A stretch of 31,904 nt of DNA from Succinatimonas sp. UBA6849 (GTDB taxonomy: Bacteria > Pseudomonadota > Gammaproteobacteria > Enterobacterales > Succinivibrionaceae): the NCBI GenBank assembly GCA_002449335.1, contig DKDL01000017.1, forward strand, positions 1-31,904. Reading direction: 5' to 3'. The translations under genes and the position numbers were made by a program. Each line of letters opens with the position of its first letter. The stretch's first letter is position 1. Positions 24,411 through 31,711 of this stretch are shown here, piece by piece. The notes beneath the pieces are model-generated. The model was given only the letters and a program-made list of their open reading frames with translations. It searched no databases and was not told the origin of the DNA.

Positions 24411-24902
24411 TTAATCTTTTGTAATTGGATCTGTTGTATTTGGAGCAGGTGTAATGGCAGAAGAATTGCCCTTCCCCTCTGCATTTCCATTGCTTTTATT
24501 GCCACCATTTTTATTATTGGTAGCTAAGATAAACTTGCCCTGTCTTTTGTTTTTAGCAAGATCCACAAGATCTAAAAAAGCCTGAAAAGGACAGTTTGCA
24601 TCGGCTGCAATGTTCAATTGCGCATCTTTATTCTCATCTAACTTTAAGGCAATACTATCTAAGGTTACCTCATCTTTTTTTATTAGGTATTTGCCCTCAG
24701 TAGTTACAGTAATGCTGATAAGGTTGTTCTCTCTTATCTTTTCTGAGTACTTACTTTGTGGAAGTGTGATCTTTAAAGCTGTCTGAGAAAAGCTCATGGT
24801 TAAGATAAAAAAGATGAGCAGCATAAAGATGACATCGATTAAAGGTGTCAGATCGATATGCGCATCATCTGAAATCAGGTTGATGTCTTTATCAAGTTTC
24901 AT
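24411..24902 (-). CDS. exbD: ExbD, TonB-system proton channel subunit
   Basis: ExbD partners ExbB to harvest the proton gradient for TonB. The single membrane helix at about 20-41 carries D23 in DLTPLIDVIFMLLIFF, equivalent to the essential aspartate of E. coli ExbD. The periplasmic domain runs to about 128. It continues as a Gly/Asn/Lys/Ser-rich tail of about 35 residues ending TPAPNTTDPITKD, which typical 140-residue ExbD proteins lack. The gene lies between exbB (22 bases) and tonB (23 bases). Confidence 0.92.
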   Translation of the reverse strand: MKLDKDINLISDDAHIDLTPLIDVIFMLLIFFILTMSFSQTALKITLPQSKYSEKIRENNLISITVTTEGKYLIKKDEVTLDSIALKLDENKDAQLNIAADANCPFQAFLDLVDLAKNKRQGKFILATNNKNGGNKSNGNAEGKGNSSAITPAPNTTDPITKD

Positions 24903-24924
24903 GTCTTTACCTCTGTCTTAAAGC

Positions 24925-25527
24925 CTAATTTGCTCTTTCTACTTTGTTAAAGGAGCTGATAGCCTGATAAGTATGTTCAATGGTCTCCATTAAAAAGATC
25001 TTCATACGCATCGACAAAAGGTAGAACATAACCAGAGTAGGAATTGCTACACACAGCCCCATTACGGTTGTAATCAAAGCCTGCCAGATACCTAAAGCTA
25101 ATAATTGCGGATCCTGATTTGAGAGTTTTGAGATCTCTTCAAAGATAGTGAGCATACCTAAAACAGTACCTAACAGACCTAATAGAGGTGAAATTACAGT
25201 AATCAGTTTTAAGACAATCAGTCCATTAGTTACAGAGCGGAAATTCTTATTAAAAAGGTAGACCACCTCTGCTCTTAAATCATCAGAATGCTGCTGATGG
25301 GTTGTCACCATTGCATAGATGATATTTAAAAATGGATTACCACCATGATAGTCTTTCAAACACTTCTCTTCGTTAGTTGAAGTGTTTACAAAAGTCTTTT
25401 TAAAGCTCTTCCAGGCAAAGCTTGTATAAAGATAATTTCTGATACTGATATAGATAGCAACAATACCGATTAAGACAATCACAAGTCCACATGGACCTGA
25501 GAGGTTATAGAGTTTTTCTAAATTCAT
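24925..25527 (-). CDS. exbB: ExbB, MotA/TolQ/ExbB proton channel protein
   Basis: ExbB forms the pentameric scaffold of the TonB motor. Three membrane helices are readable at about 12-34, 104-128 and 148-172. The conserved pore segment SPLLGLLGTVLGMLTIF lies at 113-129, and the third helix has LITTVMGLCVAIPTLVMFYLL. At 200 residues it is the compact type, with a cytoplasmic loop at 35-100. TolQ is excluded because exbD and tonB follow and no tol genes are present. It starts 24 bases after the flavodoxin gene. Confidence 0.92.
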   Translation of the reverse strand: MNLEKLYNLSGPCGLVIVLIGIVAIYISIRNYLYTSFAWKSFKKTFVNTSTNEEKCLKDYHGGNPFLNIIYAMVTTHQQHSDDLRAEVVYLFNKNFRSVTNGLIVLKLITVISPLLGLLGTVLGMLTIFEEISKLSNQDPQLLALGIWQALITTVMGLCVAIPTLVMFYLLSMRMKIFLMETIEHTYQAISSFNKVERAN

Positions 25528-25551
25528 TTTGTTTTTTCAAAGTTTTTACAA

Positions 25552-26067
25552 CTAGTTGTGTTCTACCCATTTTCTTGCGGTCATTGCAGCCATCTCAAGA
25601 TCGGTTGCATCAGGGTGAGTTGAAGCGTCTTTAATTCTCTTCTGATGATTCTCATCATGCTTTAAATGAGGGAAAGCTGCATACATTTTCTCTAGCACCT
25701 CATCACTTACCTTGCCCTGAATAAACATATTGCCTAACAGGACATTGCTCTTATCAAGACTCTCACAGGTCTTTTGCATCACCTCAAAAGCACCTTTAGA
25801 ATCAGGTCTGCCACCTAAAGTACCAAAGATACCGACATTCTTATCTTTTAAAGATTTAATCACTTCTAAAGCTTTGATATCAGCATGACCTGAATCCAAC
25901 CAAAAGCCTACTAAGACAATCTCATAGTCATCAGAGTTTTTATAATCTTCAACTTTAACTAATGTGCATTTATCCACCTTATTTGAATTTACCAGACTCT
26001 CAAAGATAGCTTTAGCAACTTTTAAAGTATTACCTGTAACAGAACTTACAACAATTTGGGTATTCAT
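25552..26067 (-). CDS. Flavodoxin-like protein of the haem locus
   Basis: This 171-residue single-domain protein has a flavodoxin fold: an FMN phosphate loop in SSVTGNTLKVAKAI near 8-21, VLVGFWLDSGHAD near 51-63 and FGTLGGRP near 81-88. It lies between hutX and exbB. Radical SAM enzymes of the ChuW/HutW family need a low-potential electron donor, and in Fusobacterium a flavodoxin-type protein (HmuF) encoded with HmuW is reported to bind haem and reduce anaerobilin. By position this protein could play either part. The C-terminal third is His- and charge-rich (FPHLKHDENHQ). AAAGGT precedes the ATG. Confidence 0.78.
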   Translation of the reverse strand: MNTQIVVSSVTGNTLKVAKAIFESLVNSNKVDKCTLVKVEDYKNSDDYEIVLVGFWLDSGHADIKALEVIKSLKDKNVGIFGTLGGRPDSKGAFEVMQKTCESLDKSNVLLGNMFIQGKVSDEVLEKMYAAFPHLKHDENHQKRIKDASTHPDATDLEMAAMTARKWVEHN

Positions 26068-26125
26068 GTATTAACCTTTAAATCTTGAATTATGAGTTCT
26101 AGGAATAAGCCTTATAACTTAGATC

Positions 26126-26623
26126 TTATTTCTGGTTATCTAAGATAAAAGACATGAAACGCTCTACTTCTGACTCGTCATGCTTATGGTTCTCACGACC
26201 TAAATAGAGTGAGAAGATAGAGTTTCCATCTTTTCCTAAAAAGACGATTTGATAAGAGGTAAGGTGCATAAAAGGCAGTTTTAAAAGACCAATCTTAGAT
26301 ACTGAGTCTTTTACTAAATGTCCGTTCAGACAGCCTTTTTCAAAGAGATTGAAATAGCCCATTCCCTCTTTGCCAGGACCTATCTTGGTGTCAATTTCAA
26401 AGATATTTCCTGCTTTTTCTAAAAATAAGGTCAGCTTTTTAAAGCCTGTTAAAAAGTCCCAGACCTCATTAAAAGCACCATTATCTAAAATCAAAGTATC
26501 TTTCTGATTAAGATTTTGTAAAACTTCAAGTTCAGTGGTATTTAAGGCATTTTTAAGCATCATAAGTCCCATGCACTTACCTGAGGATAAGATCTCTTCT
26601 AGCTTTATCTGTAATTCATTCAT
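26126..26623 (-). CDS. hutX: HutX/ChuX-family cytosolic haem carrier
   Basis: HutX-family proteins bind haem in the cytoplasm and hand it to degrading enzymes. The 165 residues fit the family length. The protein starts with a helix, then has the W-D-F-L-T segment near 55-59, IFEIDTKIGPGKEGMGYFNL near 74-93, and a paired strand region SKIGLLKLPFMHLTSYQIVFLG with H120 as a candidate ligand. A late ENHKHDESEVERF carries more histidines. It sits between the transporter ATPase and the flavodoxin gene. The assignment rests on overall pattern plus context; ChuX/HutX paralogues cannot be told apart here. Confidence 0.78.
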   Translation of the reverse strand: MNELQIKLEEILSSGKCMGLMMLKNALNTTELEVLQNLNQKDTLILDNGAFNEVWDFLTGFKKLTLFLEKAGNIFEIDTKIGPGKEGMGYFNLFEKGCLNGHLVKDSVSKIGLLKLPFMHLTSYQIVFLGKDGNSIFSLYLGRENHKHDESEVERFMSFILDNQK

Positions 26624-26656
26624 TTGTTTATCTCACTTTGGTTATATTATTCTTGG

Positions 26657-26687
26657 TTTTACTTACTCTTGTTTTTACTTACTCTTG
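26657..26687. repeat. Tandem 16-bp repeat spanning the ecfA stop codon
   Basis: On the minus strand CAAGAGTAAGTAAAA occurs twice in a row with a 16-base period, followed by a partial third copy (CAAGAATAA). The first copy contains the ATPase stop codon, so the stop is duplicated. It looks like replication slippage. Confidence 0.7.
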
Positions 26688-28085
26688 GTTCTTGATTTCA
26701 ATCGCATCAAAGTAGTCTTCATCAATTAACTCAAGATCATGAGTAATCACTACCACACAGTGACCTTTTTTAGAGAAATTAAGCAAAATCTGCTTAATTT
26801 TTCGCATATTCTCACCATCTAAGCCGGAGGTTGGCTCATCTAAAACAAGAATTTTGGGATTTTTACATAAGGCACAGCCGATGACTAAACGCTGCTTTTG
26901 ACCACCTGATAGAGATTGCGGATGACGGTATTCAAAGTCCTCTAATGAGAGTTCCTTTAAAACCTCTTTGATGCTCTCATTGGTGTACTTTTGTCCTGAG
27001 AGTTCAAAACAGGATTTAAGCTCATTGTGTACAGAACTCATGTTTAATTGATAATCTGTGTTCTGCAAGACAATCGAGCCATAGGATAAAGGATGTTTTA
27101 CAGAATCATCTGTAAAAATTACTTTGCCATCAGTAGGCTTTTCAAGACCAAAGACAAGTCTTGATAAGGTAGTTTTGCCAATACCGTTACGACCTAAAAG
27201 CACATGAAAACCTAATGGGAAAGATACATTCAATTTTTTGAAGATCTCTTTACCGTTTTTGTATTTAAAGGAGAGATCTTTACATTGAGCGATACAATCT
27301 TCAGAAAATTCAGCATCAGAAAAATCAAGACGCTTTAAACTCTCACGACGGTCATTAACTACAGTCTTTCTCAAACCATACTTTTTAATAACCTCATTTG
27401 AGATCACGCTAAAGTCACCTTCTTCAACTACACTGCCCTGCTCTAGGATATACACCTTGTCAGCATAGTCTTTTAGATAATAAAGACGATGATCTACTAC
27501 CATAATGCAGTAGTTATCCTGTTTTAATCTATTGAGGATCTTAGCTAACTCCTCAGTTGACTCTGGATCAAGATTAGCTGTAGGTTCATCTAAGATAATG
27601 TTCCTTACCTGCATGGCTACAACTGTAGCTAAACCTACCTTTTGCTTTTGTCCTTCTGATAAAGAGTCTATAGACTGATTTCTAATCTCCTCGAGCGAAA
27701 ACATTTCAATTACAGAATTTACACGCTCAATAATCTGAGCTTTGGTAAGTCCTTTCCATTCAAGAGCAAAGGCAATTTCATCTTCAACATTTAAGGCAAA
27801 GAACTGACGCTCAGGATCCTGAAATAAGGTTCCTACAAGAGTACTTACATAGGCTAATTCCTCACCTACGATGTTAACGCCGTCAATGAGGATTTCACCT
27901 TCTAAAGTACCGCCATAGTAATTTGGACACAGGCTGTTTACTACTCTTAATAAAGTCGATTTACCACATCCTGAGACGCCTGTGCATAAGGTAATTTCAC
28001 CGTCTTTAGCGGTAATTGAGATATCTTTTAAATTAGGTTTTGTTTCATCAGCATAAGCATAACTTACATGTTTTAATTCAATCAT
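26679..28085 (-). CDS. ECF transporter ATPase with two fused ABC domains
   Basis: This single 468-residue chain holds both ATPases that ECF importers usually encode as separate EcfA and EcfA' proteins. Domain 1 has Walker A GVSGCGKST at 36-44, Q-loop at 89 (QDPERQ), signature LSEGQ at 142-146, LDEP at 165-168 and H199. Domain 2 has GRNGIGKTT at 298-306, Q341, LSGGQ at 392-396, LDEP at 415-418 and H449. The Q-loop DPERQFFAL is typical of cobalt/ECF ATPases. Its ATG overlaps the EcfT stop by four bases (ATGA). Both sites look catalytically complete. Confidence 0.9.
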   Translation of the reverse strand: MIELKHVSYAYADETKPNLKDISITAKDGEITLCTGVSGCGKSTLLRVVNSLCPNYYGGTLEGEILIDGVNIVGEELAYVSTLVGTLFQDPERQFFALNVEDEIAFALEWKGLTKAQIIERVNSVIEMFSLEEIRNQSIDSLSEGQKQKVGLATVVAMQVRNIILDEPTANLDPESTEELAKILNRLKQDNYCIMVVDHRLYYLKDYADKVYILEQGSVVEEGDFSVISNEVIKKYGLRKTVVNDRRESLKRLDFSDAEFSEDCIAQCKDLSFKYKNGKEIFKKLNVSFPLGFHVLLGRNGIGKTTLSRLVFGLEKPTDGKVIFTDDSVKHPLSYGSIVLQNTDYQLNMSSVHNELKSCFELSGQKYTNESIKEVLKELSLEDFEYRHPQSLSGGQKQRLVIGCALCKNPKILVLDEPTSGLDGENMRKIKQILLNFSKKGHCVVVITHDLELIDEDYFDAIEIKNQE

Positions 28086-28855
28086 GGATGTCCTGCCTTG
28101 TTAATAAATGAACCACCGCATACATACTCAAGATATAAACTTGCAGCACAGACAACTACCGCTAAAGCTATGAGTGAGTAATCACGTCGATGCAGACACT
28201 GATTTTTCATATTGCAGTGCTTATTCTGACCGATACCTTTTAACTCACAGGCAATTCCAAGATCTTCTGATGAACGTAAAGACATAAAGACTAATGGAGA
28301 GAAACTAAGTCTTATGAGTAACAATGGATGCTTTAGAATATTCTTAACAGAAAACTCAAAACCACGTATTTTCATGGCTTCAAAGACCTGCTTGATGTCA
28401 TTGATAAAAGTCGGCACAAAGCGGATCATCACTGCGCCTGGCAAATAAATCATGAATGGCAGGTGCAGATTCTGTAAGGTAGTCAAAAGGTTCTGCATTC
28501 TAATGGTAAGAGTAAGTGGCATCACCACATTCATCACGCAGGCACCACGCATAAATGGCACAGCCAATTTAGTAAAGTCAGCGCTGTCTTTTACCATTGG
28601 AATATAGATGGCAATAATATTGACGCAGGTAAGTGAAATTATCATGACTACCGTCATGAACATATAACTTACAAATAAAATCCTGTAACGCTGCATCAGT
28701 AAGGCATAGCTTAAAGTTACGACAAACATTAAAAATAAAGGCTCGAACTTTGTCATAAACAAAGCACAGATTGAGCAGATCACAGACAAAAGCATTTTGC
28801 TTTTGACGTTGTATTTATATAAAACGGAATTATTAACGGTTAATGATGCCAGCAT
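28082..28855 (-). CDS. ecfT: ECF transporter transmembrane subunit EcfT
   Basis: EcfT couples ATP hydrolysis to movement of the substrate-binding S component in the inner membrane. Of 257 residues, about five hydrophobic segments are readable (roughly 22-42, 45-75, 105-125, 130-150, 225-245). The two cytoplasmic coupling motifs appear as AMKIRGFEF in the centre and SLRSSEDLGIACELKGIG further on. It overlaps the S-component gene by 23 bases and the ATPase gene by four, so the three are translationally linked. Confidence 0.87.
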   Translation of the reverse strand: MLASLTVNNSVLYKYNVKSKMLLSVICSICALFMTKFEPLFLMFVVTLSYALLMQRYRILFVSYMFMTVVMIISLTCVNIIAIYIPMVKDSADFTKLAVPFMRGACVMNVVMPLTLTIRMQNLLTTLQNLHLPFMIYLPGAVMIRFVPTFINDIKQVFEAMKIRGFEFSVKNILKHPLLLIRLSFSPLVFMSLRSSEDLGIACELKGIGQNKHCNMKNQCLHRRDYSLIALAVVVCAASLYLEYVCGGSFINKAGHP

Positions 28856-29369
28856 GTTTTAATTCTCTTGCACAGTACACACCTGTACCTAAACCTAAAA
28901 GTGAGCCTATATAGCCAATAGCTACAATGCCTACAACCATAAAAATTACGCCTGGGGTTTCACGAACCATGATGTAGCTGACACACAGTGAAGATGTCTT
29001 AGAAATAAGATCGTAGAAAAACGCTCCGACAACAGGGGCATAGCATCTCCTACATCCTCCAGTTAAAATCACACACAACTCTGTCAACATGGCTGAGAGT
29101 AAACTTGAAGGAATAGAGGTAATACCACCACCTAGCAGTACAAAACTTATGAGTGCACTTACTAATGAAAACAGAGTTAAAGCACCTGTTTTTCTTACTT
29201 TGTACAAAAGAACAACCATAAGTGTTGTAAAAACCAGATTCTTTAAAATTAGAGAGACAGGATTAAGTCCACCTCCTGCTAAAGCAATGATCATGGTCAC
29301 TACTTTTACAGAGGCTGCAAAAACGCCTATTACTACTAATTCTCGACAGTTAAAGTATCTTTTTTTCAT
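28833..29369 (-). CDS. ECF transporter S component, MptD/Trep_Strep-like
   Basis: This 178-residue protein of about five or six membrane helices resembles the MptD (Trep_Strep) family of putative ECF substrate-binding subunits. Visible marks are an N-terminal REL-V-V-I-G-V-F-A-A-S helix, GGLNP, a Gly-rich FVLLGGGITSIPSSLL helix and IGYIGSLLGLGTGVYCAREL at the end. Cysteines cluster near 98-108 (TELCVILTGGCRRCYAP). The substrate is not known for most of the family. Context (outer-membrane receptor, HutX, HutW-like enzyme) points to haem or a related tetrapyrrole, and haem-specific ECF importers are known in some Firmicutes. No Shine-Dalgarno sequence precedes the ATG; a strong hairpin ends 14 bases upstream of it. 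Confidence 0.78.
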   Translation of the reverse strand: MKKRYFNCRELVVIGVFAASVKVVTMIIALAGGGLNPVSLILKNLVFTTLMVVLLYKVRKTGALTLFSLVSALISFVLLGGGITSIPSSLLSAMLTELCVILTGGCRRCYAPVVGAFFYDLISKTSSLCVSYIMVRETPGVIFMVVGIVAIGYIGSLLGLGTGVYCARELKHAGIINR

Positions 29370-29383
29370 AATGTTTTTTAAAG

Positions 29384-29410
29384 AAGAGTAGAAGCAAAGC
29401 TTCTACTCTT
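29384..29410. repeat. Perfect 12-bp hairpin between receptor and ECF genes
   Basis: AAGAGTAGAAGC and GCTTCTACTCTT flank a three-base loop. In the transcribed (minus) direction it is followed by TAAAAAAC, not a T run, so it is a poor terminator. It more likely protects the 3' end of the receptor mRNA or lowers read-through into the transporter genes. Confidence 0.6.
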
Positions 29411-29458
29411 AGATTTATTGCTTTTTATTGGAACAAAGCTATTTAGAAACTATGATTA

Positions 29459-31636
29459 CTAGAACTTAGCTGACACAGTTACAAAGCCGTGAGAACCTGG
29501 CTCTGCAATCGCATCGGTGGTGTAGTAACGCTTGTTCAGAATGTTTAACCAGCCTGCGGTTACTACATACTGACGCTTCTCACCAAAGCTTCCTGATACT
29601 TCAAAGTTACCAGTTGTAAAGCCACCCTGATGAGTTGTTGCTACAGCATCTTCAACAACCTTGGTGTAGTTTCTGGCACTCTGTGAACGAGCATATGCAT
29701 CGGTATTTAAAGTCCAGTTACCAAAGTCATGCTCATAACGCAGACCAAATCTTGCGATAAGTTTTGGGGTGTTAGTATCATAGGTTGCACCTAAGATTGA
29801 GCTTTCATTATCAAAGCGACGACGCATATAGGTAATGCTGGTATAAGGAGTGATACCGGCATCAAAGTCATATGAAAGGACAGTCTCTAAACCAAAAGTC
29901 TTAGCACTTGCTACGTTGTAGTACTGACGTAATGCTTGGAAGTTTGAGATGGTCTCTTTAGTTGCGATAAAGTTCTTTGACTTAGTTAAGAAAGCACTTA
30001 CATCAGCAAAGAATTTGTCTGAAGCATGACGGATACCTAATTCATAGCTGTTTGAGGTCTCAGCTTTCAGATCTGGATTACCATAAACGGTAGCGCCACC
30101 CATTGAAGTTGAGAAATATCTCTCCTGTAAGATAGGAGCTCTAAAGCCCTGACCAAAGTTAAATCTTACAGCTGTGTCTTCAAGACCATTCCAAACTAAA
30201 CCTGCGTTAAATACTGTACGATTGTTAGTTGAATCACCTGTATCTGATGAGGTAATTAAACCTGTAAGATTATTAACCTTAAGATTGGTATCTGCATTTG
30301 ATTTTACCTTGGTGTAGCGCAGACCATAGTTTGCAACTAAATCAAATGGTAACTGAGTTTCGTTTGATAAGAAGCCGTAAATGGTTTTCTGACCGCCTGA
30401 TAAAATACCTCTGTTGTTTACAACATCCTGAGATACATTCTGGTGAACATTCTGATTTACCATGCCTGACATGGTTACATCCACAGTCATATCCATATGA
30501 CCTTTGGTTGTAGTCTGTGAGGTAAAGCTGTCATTCTCAACACCAGCACCTGCGATTAAGTAATTTGCATCACCTAATGTCCACTCAGTCTGAGCAGTTG
30601 CAGCATTTGTTAAAATGGTGTTTTTAGCGCCTGAGTTTACAGACATTGAGGTTGTAATATCTCTTTGAGTTGTAATGCTACCTCTTGGAGTTGTTCTTAC
30701 AGAAGTAGTAGAGCTGCTCTCTGACTGCTTGATTCTGTTTACCATGATCTTTTGATTTAGCTGATGGTAAGCATCTACTCTTACTCTTGCTAAGGTATCA
30801 GTTAAATTCTTTAACTCAGCAAATACGTTAACCTTACTGCGCTTCCATACAGGGATCTCCACACCAAAGTCATCATAGCTGCCTGTATCCTCGGTAGTTG
30901 AGTTAATGTCTGAATCAAAATACTCACCATTAACACCCAAGGTTACCTTGTCGGTAAAATCATAAGATAACATACCATCAAAGTTCTTTTGACGATATGA
31001 AGTACCTTCAATTACCTTATGAGGAACGCGTAAGTTACCAGCTTCTACATTAGCAGCGCCAAATCTGTAACCTACACCTGAAACCTTACCTGAAACACCA
31101 GCACTTTCACGCCATGCGTCACCTGAGCCGTCATAACCTGCTGCAATATCAGCTGTAAAAGGCTTATCAGCATTCTTTTTAGTAATGATGTTTACAACAC
31201 CACCGATGGCATCTGAACCGTATAAAACAGAGTTAGGTCCTTTGATAACCTCAATTCTCTCAACTGAAGCAGGATCAATTAACATTGGAGTGCCTGACAT
31301 TGATTTATGCTCAGAGATCTTTTGACCGTCAACTAAAACTAAGGTTCTATAAGCATCTTCACCACGAATACCGATACGCTTTAAACCTTGGGAACCATCA
31401 TTATTAACCTCAACACCAGGTACATCCTTTAAAAGATCACCAATGGTGCTGGCACCTGACTTTTTAATCTGTTTTTCAGAGACCACGCTTACACTTACAG
31501 GTACCTGTAATAAGTCACGCTCAACTCTGGTTGCGGTAACTTCGATACCTTTGGTCTTAACCTCCTCTGCATAAGATTTGGTAAAAGCTGATGTCAAAAT
31601 TAGAGTGCAAGCTAAAGCAAGTTTAGTTTTTCTCAT
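29459..31636 (-). CDS. TonB-dependent outer-membrane receptor, probable haem receptor
   Basis: This is a 725-residue receptor with a signal peptide cleaved after SYA (residue 23) and a TonB box region GIEVTAT at 30-36. The plug spans about 40-155, with RGEDAYRTLVLVDG, IEVIKGPNSVLYGSDAIGGVVNI and H110 in ISEHKSMSG. A 22-strand barrel follows, ending in VTVSAKF. The FRAP box (498-501) and NPDL (520-523) resemble the FRAP/NPNL pair of haem/haemoglobin receptors, but no histidine lies between them, unlike HemR or ShuA. A loop at 378-403 is rich in Met and His instead. AAGGAAA precedes the ATG. It is 75 bases after the hutW-like gene. I found no Fur box in that gap. Confidence 0.88.
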   Translation of the reverse strand: MRKTKLALACTLILTSAFTKSYAEEVKTKGIEVTATRVERDLLQVPVSVSVVSEKQIKKSGASTIGDLLKDVPGVEVNNDGSQGLKRIGIRGEDAYRTLVLVDGQKISEHKSMSGTPMLIDPASVERIEVIKGPNSVLYGSDAIGGVVNIITKKNADKPFTADIAAGYDGSGDAWRESAGVSGKVSGVGYRFGAANVEAGNLRVPHKVIEGTSYRQKNFDGMLSYDFTDKVTLGVNGEYFDSDINSTTEDTGSYDDFGVEIPVWKRSKVNVFAELKNLTDTLARVRVDAYHQLNQKIMVNRIKQSESSSTTSVRTTPRGSITTQRDITTSMSVNSGAKNTILTNAATAQTEWTLGDANYLIAGAGVENDSFTSQTTTKGHMDMTVDVTMSGMVNQNVHQNVSQDVVNNRGILSGGQKTIYGFLSNETQLPFDLVANYGLRYTKVKSNADTNLKVNNLTGLITSSDTGDSTNNRTVFNAGLVWNGLEDTAVRFNFGQGFRAPILQERYFSTSMGGATVYGNPDLKAETSNSYELGIRHASDKFFADVSAFLTKSKNFIATKETISNFQALRQYYNVASAKTFGLETVLSYDFDAGITPYTSITYMRRRFDNESSILGATYDTNTPKLIARFGLRYEHDFGNWTLNTDAYARSQSARNYTKVVEDAVATTHQGGFTTGNFEVSGSFGEKRQYVVTAGWLNILNKRYYTTDAIAEPGSHGFVTVSAKF

Positions 31637-31711
31637 AATGATTTTTCCTTGTTTATGTTGGATGTTTTAGTTCGAATTTATATGTTGAATTTTTAAAGTT
31701 GTACTGAACTT

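Noticed and set aside
31637..31711. Fur box upstream of the haem receptor
   Set aside because: I looked for the GATAAT-type palindrome and found no adequate match; the operon promoter is probably upstream of hutW, outside the window.
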